DNA from: Saccharophagus sp. K07
GTDB taxonomy: Bacteria > Pseudomonadota > Gammaproteobacteria > Pseudomonadales > Cellvibrionaceae
NCBI RefSeq assembly: GCF_014336955.1
Contig: NZ_QRAI01000001.1
Coordinates: forward strand, 1,302,001 to 1,366,000
Length of the DNA stretch: 64,000 nucleotides
Reading direction: 5' to 3'
The notes under the pieces are model-generated. The model was not told where the DNA came from and searched no databases. It saw only the letters and a list, made by a program, of their open reading frames with translations. The position numbers and the translations under genes are program-made. This document shows positions 44,749 through 53,490 of the stretch, piece by piece; the stretch's first letter is position 1; every line of letters starts with the position of its first letter.

Positions 44749-44852
44749 AACAAAATCCTTGTATTAGAGAGAATAAAATCAATCAATAAGTGCAGAGATT
44801 GCTGTCTTATTGTGAACTGAGGTGAGTTCTGCGGTTGTAATGTTTTGTGCGC

Positions 44853-45545
44853 TTAAATATGGAAGCGTGTGACAGAACCATTTTTTCGCTGCAAGCCATA
44901 TAACGCCAATAAGGTGACAAAAGAAAATAACACCATAAGTCCCGCAAGCTTGTGTGCGCTGGCGTATTCCAAGCCTTCAACGTAATCGTATATTTGCACG
45001 GATACGACACGCGTTTCTCCTGGAATATTGCCGCCGATCATTAATACCACGCCAAATTCTCCCACTGTATGGGCGAACCCCATAATGGCAGCGGTGATAA
45101 ATCCGGATTTTGCCAGCGGCAATACAATGGAAAAAAAGCGATCCCAGGGACCTGCTCGCAAAGTTGCGGCTGCTTCCAAATGACGTTCGCTAATAGCCTC
45201 CATAGCGCCGCGAATGGGTTGGACAACAAAAGGCATGGAATAAAAAACGGACGCCACCACCAGACCCCAGAAGGTAAAGGGCAGGGTGCCGAGGCCGAGC
45301 TGTTGTGTCAGCTGACCAATAAATCCATTGGGTCCCAAACTCAACAACAAATAAAACCCGAGTACTGTAGGCGGGAGAACCAAAGGCAGGGCAACCAAGG
45401 CGCTGATGGGACCTTTTAACCAGGATCGCGTGCGGGCCAGCCACCAGGCTATAGGCGTACAGATCAATAAAAGAATCAGAGTGCTGATGGAGGCTAGCCG
45501 CAATGTCAGGTCAATGGCTAACCAATCAGCTTCAGTGAGGGTCAT
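44853..45545 (-). CDS. modB: Molybdate ABC transporter permease, without modA or modC nearby
   Basis: 230 residues, five or six membrane helices. The binding-protein-dependent permease EAA motif is seen in AAATLRAGPWDRFFSIVLPLA, and LPLVLPPTVLGFYLLL matches ModB. It normally pairs with ModA (periplasmic) and ModC (ATPase) in one operon; neither is found on either side in this window. The gene is intact. Ribosome site weak. Confidence 0.87.
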   Translation of the reverse strand: MTLTEADWLAIDLTLRLASISTLILLLICTPIAWWLARTRSWLKGPISALVALPLVLPPTVLGFYLLLSLGPNGFIGQLTQQLGLGTLPFTFWGLVVASVFYSMPFVVQPIRGAMEAISERHLEAAATLRAGPWDRFFSIVLPLAKSGFITAAIMGFAHTVGEFGVVLMIGGNIPGETRVVSVQIYDYVEGLEYASAHKLAGLMVLFSFVTLLALYGLQRKNGSVTRFHI

Positions 45546-45618
45546 AAATCAATACCAACGGCATTGATTTGGAGCCTTGGCCCCAAACCTGGTTTGGACA
45601 GACGCACAGGGTAGCAAA

Positions 45619-45634
45619 GCCCGCGAACGCGGGC
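45619..45634 (-). terminator. GC-rich hairpin after exbD
   Basis: Perfect 7-bp stem GCCCGCG/CGCGGGC with a 2-base gap, nine bases after the exbD stop; on the minus strand it is followed by TTTGC. Likely ends the tonB-exbB-exbD transcript ahead of modB. Confidence 0.6.
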
Positions 45635-45642
45635 CAAGTTGA

Positions 45643-46056
45643 TCAGTTGCTGGGTTCTGTAACAAAACCGAGTTTCGCAATGCCCGCTCGTTGCACCGCT
45701 GCCATAACCTGAGCCACATGTTCATAGGCAACTGTGCGGGCGCCGCGCAGATGTATTTCCGGTTGCGGTTGTTGCTGGGCCGCTGCCTGTAGTTTCAGCT
45801 CCAGTTCTTCCAGGGTGACTAGGGTTTCGTTCCAGTGAATTACGCCATTGTCGGTCACCGCCAATGCAATGGTGTCCGGCTTGAGCTCGGTCGGCGTATT
45901 GTCCGCACGCGGCAAATCGACTTTTACCGAGTGGGTAATGACCGGTACGGTAATAATGAAAATGATCAGCAACACCAACATCACGTCCACCAGGGGCGTC
46001 ATGTTGATTTCGCTCATGACTTCAGTTTTGTCATCCAGTCCGCCGCCAAAGGCCAT
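45643..46056 (-). CDS. exbD: ExbD biopolymer transport protein
   Basis: 137 residues: short cytoplasmic N-terminus, one transmembrane helix with the conserved aspartate (TPLVDVMLVLLIIFII), and a periplasmic domain. Part of the ExbB-ExbD motor that energises TonB. One base separates it from the exbB stop. Confidence 0.94.
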   Translation of the reverse strand: MAFGGGLDDKTEVMSEINMTPLVDVMLVLLIIFIITVPVITHSVKVDLPRADNTPTELKPDTIALAVTDNGVIHWNETLVTLEELELKLQAAAQQQPQPEIHLRGARTVAYEHVAQVMAAVQRAGIAKLGFVTEPSN

Positions 46057-46057
46057 A

Positions 46058-46795
46058 TCACACAGCCTCCGGTTGTGACTTGCCGCGTGAATCGAGGCGC
46101 GTTACGGGGGCTACTGCCTTGGTCGGTGGTGCGCCGGTAATCAGGTACGCGTGCAACTGGTGGGCGAAACGGTGAAGCTTGGACAGAATACCTTTGTTGC
46201 CGCGGGTGAGCGCGTTGTAGCCGAGCACTGCTGGAATCGCGACAGCCAGACCGAACGCCGTCATGATCAAGGCTTCCCCTACGGGGCCTGCCACTTTGTC
46301 GATGCTGGCCTGGCCGGAAACACCAATACTGACCAGTGCGTGATAAATCCCCCATACGGTACCGAACAGTCCCACAAACGGAGCAGTTGAACCAACGGAG
46401 GCCAGGATCGCCAAACCGCGTTGCAATCTCTCTGCAGCTTCATCAATAGAACCGCGCAGACAAGCGGTTAACCAGTCGGCCAAAGGCAAGTGTCCGTGCA
46501 GGTCCGTTTTGTGGTTGGTGTGGTGGTCGAGCGCGGCTTGACCTTCTTCCGCCAGATGACGGAAGTGGTTATCGGGGCGGCTGGGTCCGAGCAGATGCAA
46601 ACCTTCAGCAAAACTTTGTGAGTGCCAGAAGTCGGCCAGTGCGCGGGCCGGTTTGCGCAATTGAAACAAACCCCATGCGCGTACAACAATCACGAACCAT
46701 GATGCGATCGACATCAGCAGCAAAATGATCGCAACTGATTTCGTCACCCAATCGCCTTGACTCCAAAGCGCCTCAATACCGTAAGGGTTGTTCAT
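46058..46795 (-). CDS. exbB: ExbB biopolymer transport protein
   Basis: 245 residues from the ATG at 46795 (GGAGGT about ten bases upstream); a longer in-frame start at 46822 is less likely. MotA/TolQ/ExbB domain with STAPFVGLFGTVWGIYHA and the C-terminal GLAVAIPAVLGYNALT helix. It forms the proton channel with ExbD. The insert between helices 1 and 2 has a long acidic/His linker (HHTNHKTD). Confidence 0.94.
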   Translation of the reverse strand: MNNPYGIEALWSQGDWVTKSVAIILLLMSIASWFVIVVRAWGLFQLRKPARALADFWHSQSFAEGLHLLGPSRPDNHFRHLAEEGQAALDHHTNHKTDLHGHLPLADWLTACLRGSIDEAAERLQRGLAILASVGSTAPFVGLFGTVWGIYHALVSIGVSGQASIDKVAGPVGEALIMTAFGLAVAIPAVLGYNALTRGNKGILSKLHRFAHQLHAYLITGAPPTKAVAPVTRLDSRGKSQPEAV

Positions 46796-46842
46796 GATGT
46801 TGTTACCTCCAAAAAGGATCAAAACTTAACGATCTTACAAAC

Positions 46843-47526
46843 TCAATGTAGTGAAAACTCCACCGGCTGTTCATGCCAGTGATCAATAGGCTGAGAACCG
46901 CGGCGTGCTGGAGTGTAACGCCAGCGTTTAACCGCTTTTACGGCGGTTTCATCCAGCCGTTTATAACCACTGGACTGCTTAATATGTATTTCGCCTACAG
47001 TACCGTCCGCCAGGATCAGAACATCCAGGATTACAGTACCTTGCTCCTTCAGCCGGCGTGACAAATTTGGATACGCCGGTGCGGGAGTATTCATAGGGTT
47101 AGCATCCTTCTGCGGTGGAGTCACCGGTGCGCCCAAAGTGTCATTGTCTTTTTGTGCAGGTACTGCCACTTGCGGAGGTGGCGCAGCAGAAGCTTCTTCC
47201 ACCGTTTCCTCGGGCAGAGAGATCGCCTTTTCTGACGGTGGCGGTTGAATAGGTGGCTTCGGCTTAGGTGGTTCTTTCGGTTTGGGTTTGGGCTTCGGCT
47301 TGGGTTTTTCCGGTTCTGGTGGAGGCGGTTCCGGCGGGGGAAGCTCTTTGGCGCTAGGAACCTGGACGGCTTCCGCTGGCGGAGCGGGTATCAATATTCC
47401 TTGCAGAGTGGGCAACACCAAATCCTGAGTTTTGGGTGCTGGAGTCCATAGCGCCAGACCTATAGCCGCCGCATGAACCGAAATCACTGCCACCAGGGCA
47501 AATATTGAAGACAGACGGTTACTCAC
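46843..47526 (-). CDS. tonB: TonB energy transducer
   Basis: 227 residues from a GTG start. N-terminal membrane anchor (FALVAVISVHAAAIGLALW), then a long Pro-rich, Lys-Pro/Glu-Pro spacer spanning the periplasm (PPPEPPPPEPEKPKPKPKP), and a C-terminal TonB domain with YPNLSRRLKEQG, SSGYKRLDETAVKAVKRWRY. It transmits energy to receptors such as those at 2-1600 and 49588-51855. A Fur-box-like site and a short transcript lie upstream. Confidence 0.95.
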   Translation of the reverse strand: MSNRLSSIFALVAVISVHAAAIGLALWTPAPKTQDLVLPTLQGILIPAPPAEAVQVPSAKELPPPEPPPPEPEKPKPKPKPKPKEPPKPKPPIQPPPSEKAISLPEETVEEASAAPPPQVAVPAQKDNDTLGAPVTPPQKDANPMNTPAPAYPNLSRRLKEQGTVILDVLILADGTVGEIHIKQSSGYKRLDETAVKAVKRWRYTPARRGSQPIDHWHEQPVEFSLH

Positions 47527-47599
47527 CTGACCGCATTCCTAAGCAAACCGTGCTGGCCGATACCTGACTTCGAACTACAAGGTCCTCAGGCATAGGATT

Positions 47600-47705
47600 T
47601 GAATAAAAAATCAGCAAGGTGTTACCTTGCTGAAAGCTCGTACAGGGTAGGGAAGCATCACCCGGGTACATCATGAAAAACCAATAACGCTGACCGTGAA
47701 GCATT
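47600..47705 (-). ncRNA. Candidate Fur-linked small RNA or tonB leader, ending in a strong terminator
   Basis: On the minus strand, between the Fur-box-like site (47714-47728) and tonB (start 47526), lies a perfect 10-bp hairpin TCAGCAAGGT/ACCTTGCTGA (47611-47633) with a 3-base loop followed by T6ATTC. A possible promoter (TTGAGA overlapping the Fur site, -10-like ATTAAT or TAATGC) would start transcription near 47700, giving about 100 nt. No convincing ORF with a ribosome site fills it. It could be an iron-controlled sRNA analogous in role, not sequence, to RyhB/PrrF, or an attenuating leader of tonB. Boundaries are inferred. Confidence 0.45.
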
Positions 47706-47713
47706 AATCTAAA

Positions 47714-47728
47714 TGAAAAGTATTCTCA
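47714..47728 (-). promoter_or_regulatory. Fur-box-like site upstream of tonB
   Basis: Read on the minus strand the site is TGAGAATACTTTTCA, matching 11 of 14 arm positions of the 7-1-7 Fur consensus TGATAAT-N-ATTATCA. It overlaps a TTGAGA -35-like box. Iron-regulated expression of tonB-exbBD is common, which supports the call. Confidence 0.55.
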
Positions 47729-48080
47729 ATTAAAAGTAATTCTATCTGGCTGTTTCGCATCGCGCCAGCATTTTTTTAAAAGAGTGCTTAAATATGTGCC
47801 GGAGGTTTGCGTTTATTGCCGAGTGAGTCAAATGTCTCGCTTCGTACGGCTGTCCGCGGCCGACGATCGGAAGGCAATGAAACTTGGTAAAAGCCCAGTA
47901 GGAATTGCGATTGCTTTTCTAATATTAAGATTCTTGGTTAATTTAAAAAGAATCCAACCGTGCGGTTGGCAATCACCGCACAATGATCATCCTCGGATGG
48001 ATCGCAGAGCGTGTCTTTGTGTCTAGAGAAAGCGGAATGGTGCATTTGTAAACTTGTTCAGCGATTGGCTGGAGGTAAAT
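47729..48080. other. Intergenic region between the Fur site and the 48081 gene
   Basis: No gene is supported. The stretch near 47774 is T-rich, and short open frames around 47784-48026 have no ribosome site or recognisable protein. It must hold the promoter of the plus-strand gene at 48081; no clear sigma-70 boxes stand out. Confidence 0.4.
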
Positions 48081-48701
48081 ATGAACCACAGTTATTCCTT
48101 TAGCAGAGAGACCATCAACGAGCGTTTTATACCTCGGCATTTGGAAAAGGCCGGAGAGTTATCGCCGGAAATCAAGAAAGCCTTGGAGCACAGTCGGAAT
48201 CAGTATTTGCGATCCACCCAAGCGCTACTGGATAAAAAACCTTCCGTTGATGCGCTGCGAAACCATCTGACGTTCTTGCGAAAATCGCGTGACAGTTACG
48301 ATACGCAGTACAAAAAGATTCGTAACGATAAGCAGAAAAAAGAAACCATCCACGAGGTGATAGACGCTATAGATGAAGCCGTAGCGCAGGTGTCGAAATA
48401 TGTCGTTATGCAGCTCGCCGATCAGGGGATAGTAGGTGGGGCGGCTTACGCTTACGGGCCTCGCGAAGGCGTTCATTACGATATCCACACTCCCGGACGT
48501 GATCATTTTCAGTTGGCGCTGCCCTTCGTTCATGGGCGTTTGGTACGGCAATTGGGTGATTTGATGTGCAAATCGTCGCGGGAATTTTGGGGATTGAGAG
48601 TTACCGATGACCCTTATCGCATTACTTGTCGGGCATGCATGAAGAAAATGCTGGAGTTGTTGGAGTCTAACGAAGAAAAGAAAAAAGCAACCAAACGCTG
48701 A
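48081..48701 (+). CDS. Protein of unknown function with C-terminal CxxC
   Basis: 206 residues from the ATG at 48081 (GGAGGT just upstream). Helical, charged N-terminal half with a coiled-coil-like segment (LRNHLTFLRKSRDSYDTQYKK), a middle GGAAYAYGPREGVHYDIHTPG, and a C-terminal ITCRACMKKMLELL carrying a CxxC. A Lys-rich tail ends the protein. No signal peptide. No family recognised; possibly a small metal- or nucleic-acid-binding protein. Confidence 0.65.
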   Translation: MNHSYSFSRETINERFIPRHLEKAGELSPEIKKALEHSRNQYLRSTQALLDKKPSVDALRNHLTFLRKSRDSYDTQYKKIRNDKQKKETIHEVIDAIDEAVAQVSKYVVMQLADQGIVGGAAYAYGPREGVHYDIHTPGRDHFQLALPFVHGRLVRQLGDLMCKSSREFWGLRVTDDPYRITCRACMKKMLELLESNEEKKKATKR

Positions 48702-48715
48702 GTCGTTTGGCTGCT
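48686..48715 (+). terminator. Hairpin overlapping the end of the 48081 gene
   Basis: Stem AGCA-A-CCAAACG paired with CGTTTGG-C-TGCT (one mismatch) around a 6-base loop; the stop codon lies within the loop region. It separates the gene from the convergent outer-membrane protein gene. Confidence 0.5.
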
Positions 48716-48747
48716 TATTGGATTCGCAGCAAACGCTGCGTTTAAGA

Positions 48748-49356
48748 TCAAAATTGGTAATGAACACCCACTGCCGCGCGGGCTATGTCGACATCCACCC
48801 GTCGAACTGGCGCCCATCTGTCCGAGGATTCATCGAGTTTACCCGTCACGTAGTCATAGACGACGCGTAGCTGAATGCCATTTGCGATATCGATATTCAC
48901 CCCGACTGCAGTGCCAAACAGAGTTTCACTCCAGTCAGCATCGTCATCCCAACGGCGGCGATCGCGACGCCAATCGTCATATTCTTCCGTATAAAGAACA
49001 AAAGTCGGACCAAATTTAGCAAAAAGGCCAACTTTACTGCCGATAGGGATGGTGAATTTCGGCATAAATGACAGAGTGAAAAGGTAGGCACTGTCGAGAT
49101 TTTCACGGTTATCTGCGAGGTCTTCTGAGTGGAAAGTCGACGCTTCGAGACCAAACCATTCATTAAAATTGTATCCGCCGTACGCGCCAATTCCGACAAT
49201 GTTGTCTTTCAAAGCGTATTCGCCGACATAAATATCTGCATCCGCGTAGCCAATTTCACCGCCGACATACCAGCCGCGGTTGTCCGCGGCAGCACTGACC
49301 GCTTGCAAACCTGTTGTCGCGATCAATGCTGCTATTCCAATTCGTGCCAACATCAT
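48748..49356 (-). CDS. Small outer-membrane beta-barrel protein
   Basis: 202 residues. Signal peptide (LIATTGLQAVSA), then an eight-strand OmpA/OmpX-like barrel with alternating aromatics (GWYVGGEIGYADADIYVG, NEWFGLEAST) and the C-terminal strand VGVHYQF ending in Phe. An Arg/Asp/Trp-rich loop (DDWRRDRRRWDDDADW) stands out as a surface loop. Probably a porin-like or adhesion protein; substrate unknown. AAGGA precedes the start. Confidence 0.85.
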   Translation of the reverse strand: MMLARIGIAALIATTGLQAVSAAADNRGWYVGGEIGYADADIYVGEYALKDNIVGIGAYGGYNFNEWFGLEASTFHSEDLADNRENLDSAYLFTLSFMPKFTIPIGSKVGLFAKFGPTFVLYTEEYDDWRRDRRRWDDDADWSETLFGTAVGVNIDIANGIQLRVVYDYVTGKLDESSDRWAPVRRVDVDIARAAVGVHYQF

Positions 49357-49587
49357 GGTTTTTCATCCTTTTTCTAGTCAATGAATTTACCCTGCCCAGT
49401 TTAGGCGCCGGGTATTCTAACGTACCGCATATAGTTGAACTTAGGTGCTGAACGTTAGCTTAACCATATTTTCGTGGTTGTTCGGTACTTAAGAAATATA
49501 TGCGCCTGTAAAACTTTGTTATGTGCGCAACATGACTTTGGGTTTAATGCGGAAAGTGCGGGGCCATGGGAGGCCCGCAACGGACGA

Positions 49588-51855
49588 TCAGAATTGATAG
49601 CGCAGGCTAATTCCCACGGAGCGGCCTGGCTCATAGATGGGGACTACATCGACAAATTCCTGTCCGTAGGTAGCGCGGTCTGCGTATGCCCTGTCTGTTA
49701 GGTTGTCGGCAAACACGCGCAGTCGCAATTGCTCTGTCAATTGGTAATTGGCGTATGCGTTAAGCACGAGGTAGCCGCGCTGCGCACGTCCTTCTTTTTC
49801 GATTTTCTTATTCTTTAATGCCTTTTCACCGTTTAAACCTAGTTGGACTTTGGTGTCATGGAAATTCAATTCGGCATTCAGGGTGATGAGTCTGCCGAGC
49901 GGCGCAGTAAAGTAGTTGCCGTCATAGGATGTTGCGGCTTTGCCATCTTTTTTTGACTCTATATCGGCGTATCCCAATGTAATTTCACCGCGTTGGCTAA
50001 TGTATCCGAAGAGAACGTCAAATCCTTCGATCAAAAAATCAGCCACCAAATCTCCACCTTCACGCCAGGATGGAACGCGCCCATTCTGGATATCGGTTTC
50101 GAATAGGTTGCCTTCCAAGATAAACCCGTTGTAGTGGCTTTTGATTCCAACGCTATAGTTGTCAGATTCCACCGGAAGAATGGCGCGGCTGTAGTCCCAG
50201 GCATCGTTGAGAATATAATTCTCGGCCAGAGCAACTCCGCCCCATACTTTTGCGAAGGCTGCATTTACTGATACGTATTGCCCTAGATGAAGATCAGTGG
50301 ACAAATTGGCGCTTGCACCTTGTTCGTCAAAACTACTGCCGTCAGTTCCGGTAAATTTTTGATCGTCGTAACGAACCCCATACGAGAGGTCGAGATATTT
50401 CGCCACTTCATGACGAACCTGGGTAAAAATTCCAATGTTCTCCGCTTTTTCCTGCATAAATTCCGGGTTGATTTCTTCCCTAAATTTCGCTGTATCGTCG
50501 TAATAATCGACTCCTGCGCTGATATGGGCAAAGCTGGTGTGGAAGACGTTTTTCAGCTTGGCTGAAGTACTGGAAGTGCCGCCGTTGTTGATGATGATCT
50601 GATCGTTAGGAGATAGGGGTACTTCCGTCGTTACTACCCGCGTTGCGGAATCTGAAATCAATATGCTGGGGTTAAATAGACCTTGTCCGGTATCTCTGCT
50701 GTATTCAAAAACTGTGGTTTCCCGCTCTAAATCATAGCGACGCGATTCCGGCACAGGACGCCCGCGCACGGACATCAAATTCGCTCTATAGGGGCGAGCC
50801 GAATCATCCTCGGTCCTGTCATGACTGATTTCAAAGCGACCTATGTCAGCGGAAGAATATGCAGCTTTTAACAATACACTGGTTAAAGCCGGTTCGGTAA
50901 AATGAACCTTGTTGCTATCGCCGTCCTCGTAGTCGCCGCCGTGAAGTTTATTGGCGTAAGCTAAAAATTCGAATCCATTGGTTTGCGCCATGAGCGCGCC
51001 TTTGGCCCCAAAAATTTCGCCATTGGTTTGATAAGCGAGATCGGCAAATCCACCGAGAGTCTCATCGGCGTGTAACACATCAGCTACGTCGATGGTTTCG
51101 TACACAAGGCTGCCGCCAAGAGCGCCGGGGCCGTCATCTGCTGGTGAAACGCCTGCGGATGCACGCACGGTTTTTAGCAGTGCGGGATCGATCAAATTGG
51201 TGGCGTTGTGGTGAAAAACTTTATTGTTTTGACGCGCACCGTCGATAGAAACCGCCATTGCTGTTTCTTCGATTCCACGTACATAAACCTTTTGGTTTGC
51301 GGTAATGGATCCTCCGACGGCTACAGATGCTTCCCGTTTAAATACGTCTTTGATGTCTTGCGGATTAATTTTGTCGAGCTGTTCGCGATCGTAACTGAGC
51401 GTTTTTTCCGTGCTGGTGCTAACGGCCTCAGCTCGCACATTGACGGTTGGCAGTGCTCGAGAAACTCCGGGCACCAGTATATAAGCGCCGGAAGCTGTGC
51501 GATTAGCTTGTAGGCCGGTATTGGCGAGCAACATGTGCAATGCATTGGAGACAGAGTATCGATCGTGCAAACCGTTACTGTTCAAACCGCGGACTTGTGC
51601 AGGATCAAAAGTTAAAGTGATGCCTGCAGTGCTTGCGAATTCGTTTAGGGTGGAGGCTAGGGGACCGGGTGCAATTGAATACAGAATCAAGGTGCTTTCG
51701 CTTCCATTTTGCTCTGCCGCATTGACCGGCAGGGCCGCCAATGCGAGGCCGGAACTCATTGCGCTTATCACTAAGGTCAATAATGTGATGCGATAAGGGG
51801 CTGCCAATTTTGGTTTAATCGACGTGTTTTGGGTTTGGGGTACAGCAAACTTCAT
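49588..51855 (-). CDS. TonB-dependent receptor with STN signalling domain, heme-receptor-like
   Basis: 755 residues. Signal region, then an STN domain (YSIAPGPLASTLNEFASTAG, about residues 60-130) used for surface signalling to a FecR-type anti-sigma factor. Plug with YVRGIEETAMAVSIDGARQNNKVFHHN, close to the heme/hemoglobin receptor (HasR-like) plug, then a 22-strand barrel ending in LRYQF with the conserved block ADNLTDRAYADRATYGQ. Likely imports heme or a similar iron source; hemophore-dependent signalling as in HasR is possible. FecR and FecI lie upstream on the same strand. A loss-of-specificity caution: substrate is inferred from plug similarity only. Confidence 0.88.
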   Translation of the reverse strand: MKFAVPQTQNTSIKPKLAAPYRITLLTLVISAMSSGLALAALPVNAAEQNGSESTLILYSIAPGPLASTLNEFASTAGITLTFDPAQVRGLNSNGLHDRYSVSNALHMLLANTGLQANRTASGAYILVPGVSRALPTVNVRAEAVSTSTEKTLSYDREQLDKINPQDIKDVFKREASVAVGGSITANQKVYVRGIEETAMAVSIDGARQNNKVFHHNATNLIDPALLKTVRASAGVSPADDGPGALGGSLVYETIDVADVLHADETLGGFADLAYQTNGEIFGAKGALMAQTNGFEFLAYANKLHGGDYEDGDSNKVHFTEPALTSVLLKAAYSSADIGRFEISHDRTEDDSARPYRANLMSVRGRPVPESRRYDLERETTVFEYSRDTGQGLFNPSILISDSATRVVTTEVPLSPNDQIIINNGGTSSTSAKLKNVFHTSFAHISAGVDYYDDTAKFREEINPEFMQEKAENIGIFTQVRHEVAKYLDLSYGVRYDDQKFTGTDGSSFDEQGASANLSTDLHLGQYVSVNAAFAKVWGGVALAENYILNDAWDYSRAILPVESDNYSVGIKSHYNGFILEGNLFETDIQNGRVPSWREGGDLVADFLIEGFDVLFGYISQRGEITLGYADIESKKDGKAATSYDGNYFTAPLGRLITLNAELNFHDTKVQLGLNGEKALKNKKIEKEGRAQRGYLVLNAYANYQLTEQLRLRVFADNLTDRAYADRATYGQEFVDVVPIYEPGRSVGISLRYQF

Positions 51856-52000
51856 ACGATTTTCGACCTCATGGTTCGGTTAGCATTGGCACATAGTCGA
51901 ATAAGGTGGAGAAAAAGGGACAGCCAAAAATAAATAAAAGAGAAATCTGCCTAAATTGGGCGGTATTAAAGAGAATTTGTTAAATATTGGCTGGTGAAAT

Positions 52001-52939
52001 TTACGCAGCTTTAAGTAGAACCCAATAATCGGTGTAGTGGGTCAACTTCAAGTTAAGCAATTGGGCAAGTACTTCAAGGGCTTGATCTGGATTGTTCAAT
52101 TGAAATACGCCAGAAACTTTAAGATCTCCAATCGTTTCCTCACAATGAATAATTCCCCTGCGGTATCGGTTTAATTCTTCCACCAATTCTCGCAGTGGCA
52201 TTTCCTCCGCAATCAATTGGTCGCGTAGCCAGGCGACCCGGTTTGTTGGTAGCGGATGAATCAGGCCAATGGCATTTTCCGTAAAGTCGCAGGTTTCGCC
52301 CCGGCTTACCCAGCGAGTTTGTTCTGTGGTCAGACGACGGGGGCCCGCTTTGACAGAGCCTTGAATCACACTGATGCGAGTTTCCTGCGGCAGGCAGCGC
52401 ACGGTGAAATCGGATTTGACGGCTTGAACGGTCCCTTGCGCGGTAATAACGGACAGTGTTCGATCCGCGGTTCCTGTGCGTATAAAAACTTCACCCGTAT
52501 ATAGACGGATTTGCCGGCCAGGCTCCGTATCGATTGCGGTGGCAGTATTCAGGGTCATTTTCGTGCCGTCGCTCAAGGTCAGTTCCAAGCGCTCGCCTGT
52601 TGCTGTGCGATATTGAGCGAACGTCTTTTTATCGACCGCGAACCATCCGATCGGCAGGGCTAGGCCTGCACCGACAACGCATTTCAAAAGTGTCCGGCGG
52701 GAATGGCGCGGGCGTTGTAAAACTGGTTTGGCGATACCGCTTGGTAATAAGGAGAGATCCCGATTTAATGCGCAAGCGGTTTGCCAGATTCGCTCGTGCT
52801 CGGGGCTCTGGCGTCGCCAGCGATGCAAGTTCTCCTGATCGACATGGCTCAGCGGAGCCTCGTCCAGTTTTAGTAACCACTCGGCGGCTTCTTCCAGCAG
52901 AACTCGCTGGTTCTTCGTTAAAGCATCAGAGCGAGACAC
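52001..52939 (-). CDS. FecR-family anti-sigma regulator
   Basis: 312 residues. N-terminal cytoplasmic helices with EEAAEWLLKLDEAPLSHVD and a WRRQSPEHERIWQ motif, one transmembrane segment around residue 90 (VVGAGLALPIGWF), and the periplasmic FecR domain (RTATGERLELTLSDGTKMTLNTA, RQIRLYTGEVFI) with an STN-like C-terminal part (FQLNNPDQALEVLAQLL). It would hold the sigma factor inactive until the receptor signals. Overlaps the sigma gene by 22 bases. Confidence 0.92.
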   Translation of the reverse strand: MSRSDALTKNQRVLLEEAAEWLLKLDEAPLSHVDQENLHRWRRQSPEHERIWQTACALNRDLSLLPSGIAKPVLQRPRHSRRTLLKCVVGAGLALPIGWFAVDKKTFAQYRTATGERLELTLSDGTKMTLNTATAIDTEPGRQIRLYTGEVFIRTGTADRTLSVITAQGTVQAVKSDFTVRCLPQETRISVIQGSVKAGPRRLTTEQTRWVSRGETCDFTENAIGLIHPLPTNRVAWLRDQLIAEEMPLRELVEELNRYRRGIIHCEETIGDLKVSGVFQLNNPDQALEVLAQLLNLKLTHYTDYWVLLKAA

Positions 52940-53427
52940 TGGACGTACGCCTGCTGCATATAACGTTTTACGGTGCGTTCGGAAACTCCAATTTGTACGG
53001 CAATTTGTTGATAGGTCAAACCGTCGACGCGGGATAGCAAAAAGGTTTCGCGCACGGGCGGGGGCAGGGCGTCCAGCATTTTGTCCAGGCGCTGCAGGGT
53101 TTCCAAAATAATCTCTCTTTCCTGCAGATCTATAACGACCTCGTGTGGAAGTTGCTGCAGTGCTTCTAGGTACGCCTGCTCGACTTTGCGCCTGCGGAAA
53201 TGATCAATCAATAACCCGTGCGCTACAGTGCGCAAATAGGTGCGTGGATATCCGATGGTGAAATCAGCCTCTTTGCGCTGCCGCTGAATAACGCGAATAA
53301 ATGTGTCCTGCGCTAAATCTGCAGCCTCATCTGAACAACCAACGCGACGCTGAATCCAGCCCTTCAGCCAGCGCTGATGCTCGCTATAAAGATTGGTGAC
53401 ACTGGCGCTTCCTATCGAGAGTGACAT
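52918..53427 (-). CDS. FecI-type ECF RNA polymerase sigma factor
   Basis: 169 residues. Region 2 contains DLAQDTFIRVIQR, and region 4 contains LSRVDGLTYQQIAVQIGVSERTVKRYMQQA. This is the FecI/HasI class that turns on the adjacent TonB-dependent receptor when the ligand binds. A palindromic Fur-like site lies 45 bases upstream. Confidence 0.93.
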   Translation of the reverse strand: MSLSIGSASVTNLYSEHQRWLKGWIQRRVGCSDEAADLAQDTFIRVIQRQRKEADFTIGYPRTYLRTVAHGLLIDHFRRRKVEQAYLEALQQLPHEVVIDLQEREIILETLQRLDKMLDALPPPVRETFLLSRVDGLTYQQIAVQIGVSERTVKRYMQQAYVQCLALML

Positions 53428-53471
53428 AAGAGGGAACGACTAGGGTGGGAATAGAGAGCGATCATGCTTAC

Positions 53472-53490
53472 ACAAATGAGACTCATTCGC
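53472..53490 (-). promoter_or_regulatory. Fur-box-like palindrome upstream of fecI
   Basis: The perfect inverted repeat AATGAG-N-CTCATT (53475-53487) matches 11 of 13 core bases of the Fur consensus AATGATAATCATT. Position just upstream of the sigma gene fits iron repression of the sensing system. Confidence 0.6.

Noticed and set aside
47519-47704. A short minus-strand ORF upstream of tonB
   Set aside because: It crosses the strong terminator, has no supported ribosome site and no recognisable protein; the region is better read as leader or sRNA.
47784-48026. Short plus-strand ORF
   Set aside because: No ribosome site and no homologous look.
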